Part shown: piece after piece, positions 46,623 to 58,760 of the stretch
How positions within the stretch are numbered: position 1 is the first letter of the stretch
How the letters are laid out: the number at the start of each line of letters is the position of its first letter
Source: Schistosoma haematobium
Lineage: Eukaryota; Platyhelminthes; Trematoda; Strigeidida; Schistosomatidae
NCBI RefSeq assembly: GCF_000699445.3
Contig: NC_067198.1
Coordinates: forward strand, 28,469,536-28,533,535
DNA length: 64,000 bases
Direction of reading: 5' to 3'
Translations under genes and position numbers: made by a program
The notes under the pieces: generated by a model
What the model saw: only the letters and a program-made list of their open reading frames with translations
Database searches by the model: none
Told to the model about the DNA's origin: nothing

Positions 46623-46942
46623 TGTAGCGGTAAATAAATCCCCAAAATAAATAGCTCTGTAGGTTTTCGACATTGGATGTTGACCATATGTTTTAGTGGA
46701 CTCACCTAGCTGAAGGCGCTCGGTCATGCATCCACACCAGATCACGTGTGGTGACGCTGTGCTCAACATCTATCGCAATCGCTAGCCAGATTAGATCAGA
46801 GAATTCCGATATATTCGTTATCGCAAAATACGCTCTCCCGATCTCTTCGATTCTGTCTTTTGATTTCTCTCGGTGGGTACGAATTATATTAGGTGTTACT
46901 GTTAGAAGCGTTGTCAAACACTGAATACCTGTGACATCATCA
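46623..46942 (+). repeat. 5' LTR
   Basis: Starts TGTAGCGGTAAATAAATCCC and ends in CA just before the primer-binding site. Pairs with 51565-51883. Confidence 0.9.
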
Positions 46943-46962
46943 TTGGTGAGACCGACGTGATC
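46943..46962 (+). promoter_or_regulatory. tRNA primer-binding site
   Basis: TTGGTGAGACCGACGTGATC starts immediately after the 5' LTR. It resembles the complement of the 3' end of eukaryotic tRNA-Trp (TGGTGACCCCGACGTGAT type), the usual primer of CsRn1-clade elements, with a two-base difference in the middle. Confidence 0.75.
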
Positions 46963-47114
46963 TGGTACACCTAATTGCAACTGAGTCTGTTCCTTTTTGG
47001 GATTTTTATATATTATTGCCTTATTTTTTAATTTTTATACATTGTGATATTTTTCCCCCCGTGTCTCAGGATATCTATATTTTTCCCTCGTATTCTCGTA
47101 CTTAACTTTCCCCT

Positions 47115-47945
47115 ATGACCGAGCGAACCCCCAAGATATTTAAGGTTAAGACCATGTCCCCACCCTCGTTCCAACTCATGTCCTTCTGGCCCGACAATAT
47201 CGAAGCCTGGTTCTGCTACGCAGAAGCCAGCTTCCACGAGCACGGCGTGAACGACACACGTGCACAATTCCTCGCAGTAGTCAAGGCACTACCGCGCGAA
47301 TTCAACAGGTACGTACCACCTAGTATGTTTACTAGTGATGTTTCTGAACCGTACGAAACCTTAAAACGTTCGATTCATAAACGAGGAGATCTAACCGATC
47401 GACAAAGGTTAGATCAACTCTTTAATAACATAGACCTGCAGCACGGTTCTGCGACGGACATGTTGCAAAGGATGAGAGAAATTATAGGCCTAAGAACTTT
47501 CGACAAAGGTCTATTCAAACAACTTTTCTTATCTAAACTTCCCCAACAGGTGCAAGCGGTTCTGGTCTCGTTTCAGAACAACGTCTTAGACGAACTGGCT
47601 GCATCTGCCGATCGTATCTTAGAAATTACGAAATCTACTACCGAGGTATTTTCAGTCAAAGAAAAGCCTCAAACGACTCAGAATGACATAACGGAGTTAT
47701 GTCATACACTCACGCGTTATCTTAATCTTCGTAACGACCGTAATCGCTCGCACACCCCACGTAGAAGCATTTCACTCAAGTGATCTGTCTCTAGACCACG
47801 TGAGACAGATAACCCCGACTGGTGCTGGTATCACAACCAACATGGAAAGTCTTCCAGAAATTGCAGAAAGCCCTGCAATTTTCCCAACTCCAAACCGACC
47901 GACTCGAAAAACAACTCGGGAAACTTCCAAGCCGGCACGCGTTAA
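47115..47945 (+). pseudogene. gag: gag of the LTR element (one in-frame stop)
   Basis: The frame opens with MTERTPKIFKVKTMSPP and continues FQLMSFWPDNIEAWFCYAEA, the N-terminal capsid block of CsRn1-type Gag. A TGA at 47781-47783 interrupts it. The same frame then resumes and contains the zinc knuckle C-W-Y-H...C...C (47823-47876), which fits CX2HX9CX3C exactly, and ends at TAA 47943-47945. Gag forms the particle and the knuckle binds the RNA genome. The stop lies between capsid and nucleocapsid parts, so an uninterrupted product cannot be made without suppression. It overlaps pol by 124 nt. Confidence 0.88.
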
Positions 47946-50900
47946 CGGCAACCGTAGCCGGCGAACATAGCCGTCTGTTATACGTCACAGATGTGACAAC
48001 GAGAGTTCGCTACCTCGTCGACACTGGCGCAGAAGTAAGCGTTCTCCCAGCGAATCCCAACGACCAGCTCAACGAATCGGCTCTAAACTTACAGGTGGCA
48101 AACGGAAAACCTATCGCTACGTATGGCAAAAGGTACGTTTACCTTAAAGTGGGTTTACGCAAACCCATTCACTGGATCTTCGTTGTTGCAGATGTTTCTA
48201 TGCCAATCATTGGTATGGACCTTCTACAACACCATAATCTATTCATCGATACTCGCAAACGGAGGCTAGTAGACGGAAACACTAATTTGTCCGTTTGTGT
48301 AACTTCTTTTTCTGGTTGCAGATTATCCCCAGTCACAATTAAATATACGATAGACCCATTTTATCAACCGCTACTCGATAAGTATCCTGGGATTCAGCAA
48401 ACGCAACTGAAACTAACGTGTGTAACCAGCAACGTTACACATCGCATCACGACTACAGGACCACCTGTATTATCTAAAGCACGACGACTAGCTCCTGAAA
48501 AGCTAAGGTTAGCGAAAAACGAGTTCGATCACATGATAGACCTAGGAGTCATACGACCGTCAAGTAGCCCATATGCATCTCCGTTGCACATGGTCCCTAA
48601 CAAGGACAGCAACGATTGGCGTCCAACTGGTGACTATCGGCGATTGAATGCAAAAACCATTCCCGATCGTTACCCGTTGCCTCACATTCACGATTTAACA
48701 GCTACCTTGAAAGGTACAACTGTCTTTTCGAAAATCGATTTGGTTAAAGCGTATAACCAAATCCCCATGGCCACCGACGACATACCGAAAACCGCCATCA
48801 TTACTCTCTTCGGACTCTATGAATTTTTGCGAATACCTTTCGGTCTAAGAAACGCTGCTCAAACATTCCAAAGATTCATAGACGACGTTTTTCAAGGTCT
48901 CAACTTCGTACATGCGTATGTTGACGACTGCCTAATCGCAAGTCCGGACAGAGAAACACATCTCAAGCATCTGGATCTTGTTTTCGACCGACTACAAAAA
49001 CATGGCATTACTGTAAATGTTCAGAAATGCCAAATCGGAGCTGACTCATCAGACTTCCTAGGACACACTATAGATGCTCAAGGCATTCGACCCCTTAGGA
49101 CCAAAGTGGCGGCAATTCTGAATTACCCAGAACCGACCAAGATCAAGCAACTAAGAACGTTTAATGGCCTTGTAAGTTTCTATAGACGATTCGTATCTAA
49201 ATGCGCTTTACTCATGAAACCTCTAACCCACCAACTTCGTGGAAACGCGAAATCCATTAATTTGGACGGCACCGCACGAAAAGCACTCCCCACACTTAAG
49301 GAACTTATCGCTAAAGCAACAATGCTCGCACATCAGGACACCCGAGCACCCATTAGCATCGCAGTAGACGCATCCGACTCAGCAATCGGAGGAGTCTTAC
49401 AACAATGGGTTAACAACTCCTGGCAACCCTTGGCATTTTTCTCTAGAAGGTTGCTAGACACCGAATCCAGGTACAGCACATTCGGTAGGGAACTCCTAGC
49501 TATGTATTGTGCTGTACGGCATTTTCAACACTACATCGAAGGTCGTGAATTCACTCTTTTCACGGACCATAAACCGCTCACTTTCTCGTTAAGCTCTCCT
49601 TCTGACAAGTACTCTCCCCGTGAGTCTCGACAACTGGACTACATTTCGCAGTTTACTTCAGATATTCAACACATCTCTGGAGCAAACAATGTAGTTGCAG
49701 ACGCTTTATCTCGTATAACTTCCTTGAACAGTTTCAAAGGAATCGACCTTCTTAAACTCACCCAGCTTCAAAAAGAAGACAGTGATCTTCAGTACGAGTT
49801 ATCGTCTACAACACTCAAGCTTTGCATCAAACATATGGGAACAGGTAAGGAAACCTTACTGTGTGACACACCTACAGGTAGGGATCGCCCAATCGTGCCT
49901 AAACATTATCGACGCAATGTTTTCAACACATTGCACAAACTTTCTCATCCAGGTGTTCGTGCAACCATCAAGCTTATAGCAGAACGGTTTTGCTGGCCTA
50001 ACATGAATAAAGACGTGAGGGAGTGGGCACGCTCCTGTGTAAGCTGCCAAAAATCTAAGGTCATCAGACACAATAAATATCCCTTAGGCTCATTTAAAAC
50101 TCCCGATGCTCGTTTCGACCATGTTCATCTGGATTTGGTAGGACCTTTACCGGATTCAAATGGATACTCTTACCTCTTAACCTGCGTGGACCGTTTCACT
50201 CGATGGCCAGAAGCAGTACCTATCAAGGACATTACTGCCGAAACAGTGGCCCCCGCCTTCGTCGAACGGTGGGTAGCAAACTTCGGCTGCCCTTCAACAA
50301 TCACTACAGATCGCGGACGTCAGTTTGAATCTGAAATTTTCCGTCGTCTGACCACACTTTTAAGAGTCACTCGATTCGGAACGACCGCCTACCACCCACA
50401 GGCAAACGGGTTGGTAGAAAGTTTTCGCTGACAACTAAAGGCTTCACTATCAGCTGCAAACGTTTTACAGTGGACCAACGCTCTTCCACTCGTCTAACTA
50501 GGTATTCGCAATGCAGTGAAAGCTGACATTGGATACATCGCGGTTCAACTCGTTTATGGAACGACACTTCGACTTCCAGGAGAATTCGTGGATCCTCCAT
50601 ACTCTTCAATGAGCATGGATCTAACCTCCCGCACGAACAGGCTTACAAACGCAATGCGTTCAGTTAAACCTGCTTCCACTCGACCACAATCAACCGGTGT
50701 CTTCGTTCAACCTGACTTACGATATAGTACACACGTTTTCGTTCGTCAAAACTCGCATCGACAACCTCTCGAATCAGCATACGAAGGACCTTTCAAAGTT
50801 TTTCAACGTGAATCTAATTACTATATAGTCGATAAGAACGGAACAAACGATAGCATCAGCATCAATCGCTTAAGACCAGCGTATTTCGAAGGAAATCCTA

Positions 50901-51076
50901 TTCACGTCGATTTCTCTTCGGTACAGTCTCACAACACGACTTCTACGCCTATAATACCCCAACCGACAGGCAACACACACGATGATACTTCAATAGTATC
51001 AGAAAATAAACTTAAGACGAAGCGTTCTGGAAGAAGAGTAAGATTTCCAGAACATTTAAACGATTATTGCACGTAA
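47822..51076 (+). pseudogene. pol: pol of the LTR element: protease, RT, RNase H, integrase (two in-frame stops)
   Basis: Open frame in the -1 phase relative to gag. Protease active site [11 protein letters not shown] near residue 66. RT with [40 protein letters not shown] and catalytic YVDD. The connection is followed by RNase H ([34 protein letters not shown]). Integrase shows the HHCC zinc finger (HKLSHPG...CVSCQKSK), then the catalytic region [23 protein letters not shown] and [15 protein letters not shown] at 50429-50431 ends the first block. After a second stop (TAA 50495-50497) the same frame continues with a GPY/F-like module (ESAYEGPFKVFQRE) and ends at 51076. Two nonsense codons in integrase make the copy defective. 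Confidence 0.9.
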
Positions 51077-51564
51077 GGCACTACTTGACATTTTATATTA
51101 TCTTGACTTTTTTACCATATGTAATATTTTATAAAAAAAACAATTTTAATATGCTTATATATTTTTATTTCAAAAAAACAAAAAAAACATTTAAAAAAAT
51201 CCTTTTTTTAACGATATTACGTGTATATGAGTTTATTTTCCATTTTTTTCGCCGGCATTGTGTTTTTACGCGCGTACGAATGTATTTCGACATGCACTTA
51301 CATTTTCTTCTTTCTTTTCCAGGACGGCTGAAAAAGACGATAAAAAGAACGATGAGGTTTACGAGGAACCAAAATTTTCATTGTACATTATTTTAATACT
51401 ATACTGTATTTCATGGTCCCTTATAGTAAGGAAAGACGACCAGACGCTGCTAAACTTAGCAAGCTATCAGAAGAGTGTTTAACAACGGCGAACTCGTTGG
51501 GTGTACACTTCTGGCTGGCCACGTCTTAGGGTCATCACTACCCCACTAGGGGGGGGGAGTGATC
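51077..51564 (+). other. 3' region of the LTR element: splice acceptor, short ORF, polypurine tract
   Basis: AT-rich 490-bp segment between pol and the 3' LTR. TTCTTCTTTCTTTTCCAG ends at 51322, a good 3' splice site. A short open frame runs through it to TAA 51482, with a charged start (EKDDKKNDEVYEEP) and a hydrophobic segment (LYIILILYCISW) that could span a membrane. Some Boudicca-like elements have been described with a third ORF. I see no env-type features beyond this. The G-rich tract 51549-51560 should prime plus-strand DNA synthesis. Confidence 0.45.
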
Positions 51565-51883
51565 TGTAGCGGTAAATAAATCCCCAAAATAAATAGCTCT
51601 GTAGGTTTTCGACATTGGATGCTGACGACATGTTTCAATGGACTCACCTAGCTGAAGGCGCTCGGTCATGCATCCTCATCAAATCACGAGTGGGAGCGCC
51701 GTGCTCAACATCTACTGCAATCGCTAGCCAGACTAGATCAGATAATTCCGACATATTGGCAATCGTCAAATACAACTTCTGATCTCCTCGATTCTGTCTT
51801 TTGATTTCTCTCGGTGGGTACGAGTTTTATTAGGTGTTACTAGTAGAAGCGTTGTCAAACACTGAATACCTGTGACATCTGCA
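51565..51883 (+). repeat. 3' LTR
   Basis: Starts TGTAGCGGTAAATAAATCCC. It is similar throughout to 46623-46942 but with numerous substitutions. It ends TCTGCA before the ATGA duplication. Confidence 0.9.
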
Positions 51884-51887
51884 ATGA
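51884..51887. repeat. Target-site duplication (ATGA), right of LTR element
   Basis: Matches 46619-46622. Confidence 0.75.
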
Positions 51888-53179
51888 AATCCCCAAAACT
51901 CCCCACTCTTTGATGAACTAAACATAAACAAACAACAATAGCTGGAGCATTCGCATTGCTTTGCTGTCTGAATATAACTAGATAATATGTAGTGGTATTG
52001 GTTTTCAATCACACGATCCTTGAAGCGGTACATATGATAACTAAGAAGATTCACATTCAAGATTTAGCACACTGAGGTGGCAAATGGTGGGTTCTGGAAC
52101 ACCTATCCTTGACATATAGGTAGGACCTAGCATATAATAATAATTTTACAGTGCTTCTGATCGTAAGGATAAAATATGTACCCTGAGAGGACACTAGAAA
52201 AAAGCTATCGAGAGTAAATTTGTTTGTGGATGACATCCTACCCAATTCACCAACAGGTACTGGGTTCGGGATGTGTGCAGTATGAAATGTGATCGGCCTT
52301 GCATTATTCCCACTGGTGACGACTATGATGAACGAGTGATTCCTAGGCATGTTTAGTCGGTCAATCAAATTAATAGAGGTTAGGCACAAAATTCGGACAT
52401 CAAATGTGTTTCGGATACATAATGACGGACAGTCAATAGGTACGAATGAGAATACGAGAGGCATTTCAGCTTATTCAAACTGTTTCACTATGGTCGTCAC
52501 AAAAATAGACAACACATCCCACTTAGTTAAGTAGAAGGGATAGATACAGTCGTACACGTACATTCATGAAAACGTCCGCAAACAACAGTGAATAAGTGGC
52601 AATAAAAAATAACTATGTTACAAATTGTGGATTGCAAAATACTTCAGAACGAAATGATATTACTGTGCAATAGCTGAAATTAACTAACTTAGTCAATATA
52701 AGGAGTCGTTCATAGTCCATGCAGGTATTATTTACAACATCCCCCAAGATAATAGATTACGTCTCTCCACCACCAAACAGCACCTAAGCGAATGTCACTT
52801 GTGCACACTCATTTGGAAGTCGGACAAAGGATGTGTTTAAACTTTGAGATCGGTGGGTCTTTAATCTGCGAAATTTATTTCCGGTTACATCCTGACGCTT
52901 GAATCTGCTGAGTGTTTTAAAAGTAGATTGAGATTTCATTTTTAAAAATATAACTGGAGTTACTCACTTGAAAGACCTGATGATCTCCCCTGGTAGATTA
53001 ACATAAGAAGTCGCTTTTATTAGTAGGCAGTAGTAGGAAGTTCGCAACCTAGATGATAAGCTTGAAGTTCATGAGCAGCTGACTCGATGCTAAAGTTGCT
53101 CAGAGCACGACGGGTTTTCCATCAGCACTTCAATTTGTAAAGTAATCCATCTGATATATGTTGCAGACTTCACGTTCAA
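51888..53179. other. No gene recognised
   Basis: AT-rich sequence with short open frames on both strands, the longest being 135 codons on the minus strand at 52464-52057. I cannot relate any of them to a known family and see no splice-linked exon set. Confidence 0.4.
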
Positions 53180-53720
53180 CTTAAATATTCTCACTCTAGA
53201 GGTACCTGAAGTTGAAAAGGATCTAGGAGTGTTGGTATCCTAGGACTAAGAGTTTTACGCAGTGTGACAAAAATGACTTTCGGAAAATTCATGCATTGGT
53301 ATCGTTGGGTAACATTTTGGCCAATTAAATAGTAGGACTTTTCACTTATTCTTTAATGATTTTATCCGACCCCATCATGAACAAAGAAACATTTTATTTT
53401 CTCTCTTACTCCGAAGGGATAGGAATAAACTGGAATGTATCCAAAGGAGACTAACAAAATCAGTTGGGGGGCTCAAATTCACACCTTATAAAAAGCGTCT
53501 AAATTGACTGAATCTTTGCTCATTGGATTACAGGTGTCTCCGGACTAATCTTCAGATGAAATACAGGATTCTGAGTACGCCTGAAAACCACCTAATATAC
53601 ATACTTAGACACAGTCCCAACACAGATCTTGAGTGTGACACAGCAGAGAGAACTGTTGGCACACCTTTTACTGTTTACATTTAGTCGAGTTCTCGAATCT
53701 GCTGACGGCCTAAGAGACTT
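53180..53720 (+). mobile_element. CR1-like LINE 3' end, decayed
   Basis: Translation across several stops gives the typical CR1/jockey RT C-terminus: VEKDLGVLVS, NDFIRPHHEQ, RRDRNKLECIQRRLTKSVGG, PYKKRLN and LNLCSLDYRCLRTNLQMKYR. The upstream RT is not recognised. Another copy of the same type starts within about 150 bp. Confidence 0.75.
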
Positions 53721-53859
53721 TTCACGTGTCCTTCAAGAGAAAACGTGATATACAATTTAGGGCTCAGGACAGTGTTTCATCATAATGTACTGGTATTTCT
53801 CTTTTTATCTCTAAATATATTGAGGTTCCTACTTGGAGGCATCGGTGATCCACGTTGAA

Positions 53860-56800
53860 CGAAATCTACTTTTATTCTGTCCAGAAACGTCTAAACCATT
53901 TGAAAGGTTTTTTAGAGCAAATAGTCAAATGGACGTGAAATAAAATCAAACCAGACTGTTTAAATTGGTATTTGAATCTCACAATGAAAGAAACGTAATT
54001 CTACAGAATGAACGTAAACTAAAGAGGTCAGGAGTTTTTGTCTTGAAACGTCTGCCGTTCGCGGATCGTATAAAAAGACGAGAAGCTGAAAAATCTCAAA
54101 TTAAGGTTAGACGCTGGCGAGATGGACCTTAAATTGTAAGTATTTGGGTGGTGAGGCCTCAACAGAGGATAATACCTGAGTCAGTTTGGGTACTTAAGAC
54201 AGCCATTTAAATTGTATTCGGGTCTGCTTCACATATGCATAAAGCGTTTTCAATAAACAAACGGAGCTAGGTGTGCAAATAGACTGCACCAAGCCGGATG
54301 TAGTCGAAGTCACAGAAACGTATCTGACATAGTCCATGAACAGTAGGAGACTTGATTTTAAATGCTCGACATTGGTAAGAGCCGACAGAATCCAAAATTG
54401 TAAAGGAGGAGTAGCTCTGTTAATCAGAAATACTATCTTATTTACTGTTAATAATAATATATTTCTGCATGTGCAGGTACACACCGTTTTTACAGGCATG
54501 ATCTATAAATTACAACATTCGTTGGTTCGCAAAATGCTTCCCAACTTATTAAGTTTATAGTTGTTATAAAGTAAAATCGTAGAGCGGTTGCTGTAAACTA
54601 TGACCTTGAGAGGACGCGTACGTCAAGTTTGCTCCAAACGTCAGAAGTTTCATAGCTGTGCTCTCAGAGCAAGATTCTGAAAACGAAAAAAAGAGAAACA
54701 GAAGAGCAGCAAGGCACTTGGATATGAACGCCAAACGTTGCTTAACATTCTGTAGTAGTACGGACAGAGGTAGAATAAATTAGAATAAATTCATATTATG
54801 TCTTGTTAGAGTGAAGTGAAGTCAGAGGCTCCATATTAGAGAATGTACTAATAAAGAACAATGAGTTGTGATGTTGAACAAGTTGGAGTAAGCTCACATG
54901 AAGGAAAGGAAGTCAAGGTTGGTACAAGGGAAGCGGTTTATTAGAAGGGTGTGTATATAGAGGGTGTCGTGTTAAGAATACTAGTGACTATATCTTTTAT
55001 TGTCTTTTTTCTTTTTTTGTCCATCCGATGTCGGCCACGCAATCCTAGTGTAAAAGTCCGAGTTAGCATGTTATAGGTTGTCTTAGTAGAATAGCTAATC
55101 CAGCATAATATTGGAAACATGAGTCTGAGTGGTGAGCGTAGGAAGACAATCTATATCTCAGATTGACTGTCTTATTCTCAATTATAAAGAGCCTGGTACA
55201 TACAAAGTGCTCTGCCCCCACAAACACGGGTGGATTGAAGTTATCGCCCTCACCACCAATGCTTGATGGTCAGTAACTCCCCCCTCCCCCCCTTTTGTGA
55301 TGTTAGGCTCATTTAGGCTTATTTTTTGTATATACGTCATACCTCACACAATCCTCTGTTTCACAACCTGTTGGAAAGCACTATTTCTATAAGTACCATT
55401 TTACAAGCTTATCAGGCAGTTACAAGCTATGGACTGCGGGTAAAGCATCGATGCAGTGCCTCTGTTGACTATAGTATAATGTATAGTTTGCCAATCAGAG
55501 TGTAAGCGTTAAGAAGGGTAGTTGTTTATTTAAGCAGGCGGAAAAAGTATAGAAGTATGAGTTGTGGATAAGGGAACGAGTGGAGAAATAATATTAATTG
55601 CTAATCAACATAGTGTACAGAAGAGTAAAATGTTAATACAGGATAAACAGGAAGGAACTCACAGTAACTTGGTGCTGATGTTATTTTCTGTTGTCTTAAT
55701 CAGTTGATTGGTAACAGGTTCCATAGATGCAAGACCACTGGTAGTAGGCAGCCGATTGTGCGGTCCTCTTGACTTTTTAGGGTGGTAAAGAGTGTCCCTT
55801 ATCGACCGAGTTTAGTTTAACAGTAATGATAGGTCCAGTGAGTTACCTGTCTACTTCAAGTGAAGAAATAGGGTGGAAAAAGTAATTAATACATATCTAA
55901 TGGAAAGGACACGAGAGGTAGTTAGATGCCGTTTCAAATGCAGAGAAAAAGAGCTGCTAACTGGTCTAGCACGGTCTAAACTGTGAGGTGGATGAGGTCT
56001 TGTTAGACTGTTTAAAACACTTGGTCATCAAATGGTCGGTGCTTAGTCATAAGGGAATTCAGTGCAACTACAATAGACTGGAAAATGTGATGACCGAATT
56101 GTCAGAATGTTCCTTCGATCAGAAACTAGTTAACATGGTTATCACATATGCCCTAGCGCAACATGTGAACGATGTAACTAGGTACGATCCGGACTCTGCA
56201 TCATCTTCACTAGATCAAATATTGACTCATTATGAAGATGACGTTACAAATCTCTATTATATGACACCCCTAGGCGAAAGCGACTATGCCGTTATATACT
56301 CGGCATCCTCAGCATATTGAATTATGGAATCCGAATAGCCTATTGAAGCGGGCTGAGAAGTATTCCGAAATTTGTACATGAAAGTCACCGCATCTTACAT
56401 ACCTTGTACTACACCAAGCGACCCAATAAATCCCCCACGGTGTTTCAGCAAAATGGTTCTCATTCATCTCCGTAAGAGAGGAATGTGGGAGAGATTAAGA
56501 TTACTAGGAGCTGACGAGGCATAGTCTCAATTTCGAAAAGAATGAAATACTTGTGCCCGAGCCCTCCGCAAGTCTAAAAGGTTGTGCGAAGAACTTGTTG
56601 CGGAATATATAGAGTACTTTAAACGCTTATACTCGTACATAAACCAGGGAACTAAGAGAAGAGGAAGCATAAGAGTATTGTGAGGAGGCAATAGTACTGC
56701 ATCATTAGTGGGCAACTATGGTGAAGCTTAGGCACTCTCAAATAACATTTATAATGTACGCACCTTTAAAATGCCCATTTTTTAAGTTAAAACAAACATC

Positions 56801-58760
56801 CCCACACACTGAACACAATGTTCACTAAAGAACTCTATGTCTTTGGTATGTTAAGTGAGCTCGATATGAGAAAATTCATCTGACCCGGTGAATTGCATTC
56901 TATTACCAAAAGAATAAGTAAGTTTCATCGCAAATCCTTCGAGCATTTGTTTTAATCTATCTGAAAACCGTGATCGATTAACCGAATGACTAGAAGCAAG
57001 TCTTTTCTTCAAAGCAGGTACAAAACATTAACCTAATAACTGTCAATCTGTAGGCCTAACCAGTGCGGTTATTAGAACTTTAGAAAAGATTATTCGGAAG
57101 GATCCGTTTAAATATCTTGAAGAAAACCGGATTATTTCTGAAATGCATCATAACTTTGAAACAGATTATTCTTATCTTACAAACTAATTAGCAGCCCGTA
57201 AAAGTTGTTGCATCTTTAAGGACCAAAGTTACTTATTGATGCAGCCTACATTAACTTCAGCAAACCTTTTAACAAAATTTCCCACAACTGGCTCAAATAT
57301 AAGATAAATAACATCGGGGTTTGAGGCAGTTTATTAATGAGAATAAACGACTGTAGTAGTATTTTTCCTCAAAACTGAATATGAGATAACTGGGAAAGTA
57401 GATATTCAACATTTAACATGGAGTAAAGGCCAGAAACGGTGAAGGCGGGAGGAATGAACTCAATTCAATCGGATGACATGACTCAGTCTTGCAGGCGTAG
57501 CCATTCTCGTGTAACTTGTCTTTTCGATTCATATTAAGTATATTATCCTATCTCCAGTCTAAATGTGTTCTCCATCATATATTGATGATTACTACGGTAG
57601 GATGAGTCAGTATATACAATGATGTGACTTCTACATAAGACCTTATACATTAGGTAGTCATATAATGACAAATCTGCAAATTTAGGATTAGGTCTATTAT
57701 TAGAGCAGTACTAATGTTGAAGCAGAGCATAATCCAACGGGACGTCTTAGTTAAGAGTCATCAAAGAGTGTGGATTAGCTCAAGATTGTCTAACTAGGAT
57801 ACCATGCTTAGCGAACCACCTCAGAGTACAGTTTTGGGGCGTGTTGTTCCTCCTGTATAAATGATCTCTGCAGTCTCCTAGCATCATCGGTCTTGTTGTA
57901 TGCTAACGATGTCAGGATATAGAAGGCGATAAAAATTAAACGTGATAGTTTAGAACTTCAAAATGACCTGCAGAAATTATCTGATTGTTCTAAAATTTGG
58001 CAGTTGCCAACGAATGTTTTCAAGTGAGTTTTTGCATATCGGTCACCAAGGTACAAGTACATACACAGTGAATGACAGTGAGCTACCCGCTGTCCAGACA
58101 CATGGTGACTTGATATTTATTATTACCGAAGACTTAAAAACTGCTCCATACTGCTAGGTGATAGTCGTCAAATGTTTTAGAGCTCTATTGTCAATATGTA
58201 GAACCTTTAGTCATGTTATTGCTAAAACCTTTTTGACTTTGTATGCAGTATTCGTTCTTCTTAAACTTGAGTATCGTATTCAAGAGGCTAGCCTCTGGCT
58301 AAAAAAGACTATGAGCTGCTGAAAAATATTCAAAGGACCGTAACTGCGCTCATTTCCGGGATAGAAAAGTCCCTGTATAACGCTTAACTGGTTAAACTAA
58401 ACGTATTTTCTTTGTCATAGAAAAACCAGAAGCGGTTTGATCAAAGTTTTTAAACTACTTGATGATAATTTTGCACCTGATGTGTACTCATTTTTTTGTT
58501 TTCTGAAACAAAGTTTACGAGGACACACGTGATGACTGGAAGTATTAAAATTGCTATACGAACCAGGGACCCTCGAAATAGAGTAATCTAGAAAGACAAA
58601 ACTAGGTAAGCACACAGAAACGTATTGTGACTGGAATTCGAAATCGAGCAGACATCAAGTACAAGGGAAACATCACGTCATGCAAACACCACATCCGCCA
58701 CAGCATAAATGAGAATTCAAATTTCTTCAATAAAGTGTACCTCTTTCCCCTAGGTCCATC
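53860..58760 (+). mobile_element. CR1-like LINE, long but heavily decayed
   Basis: ORF1-like remains at 53930-54130 (NERKLKRSGVFVLKRLPFAD). Endonuclease start near 54300 (VVEVTETYL, KGGVALLIRNTILF). Endonuclease end at 55988-56320 (DPDSASSSLDQILTHYEDDV, TPLGESDYAVI). RT remains follow at 57040-57960, including a catalytic box decayed to LYANDV near 57895, and the C-terminal block at 58200-58600 (FLTLYAVFVLLKLEYRIQ, FKLLDDNFAPDVYSFF). Many stops and frameshifts occur. The collinear order over nearly 5 kb supports one ancient insertion. Confidence 0.75.

Larger units (their letters stand above)
46623..51883 (+). mobile_element. CsRn1/Boudicca-like Ty3/gypsy LTR retrotransposon, full length, inactivated
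   Basis: The 5261-bp element has 320 and 319-bp LTRs (TGTAGCGG...CA), an adjacent primer-binding site, gag with a CHCC knuckle, pol in the order protease, RT, RNase H, integrase, and a G-rich polypurine tract (51549-51560) before the 3' LTR. The CX2HX9CX3C knuckle and the tRNA-Trp-like primer site are marks of the CsRn1 clade of trematode elements, to which schistosome Boudicca belongs. The LTRs differ at many positions, so the insertion is not recent. In-frame stops lie at 47781-47783, 50429-50431 and 50495-50497. It lies about 1.6 kb upstream of NUP98-NUP96, divergent from it. Confidence 0.93.

Noticed and set aside
51067..51396. Lysine/phenylalanine-rich 109-codon frame as a gene
   Set aside because: Composition is that of AT-rich runs (AAA/TTT) and nothing resembles a known domain.
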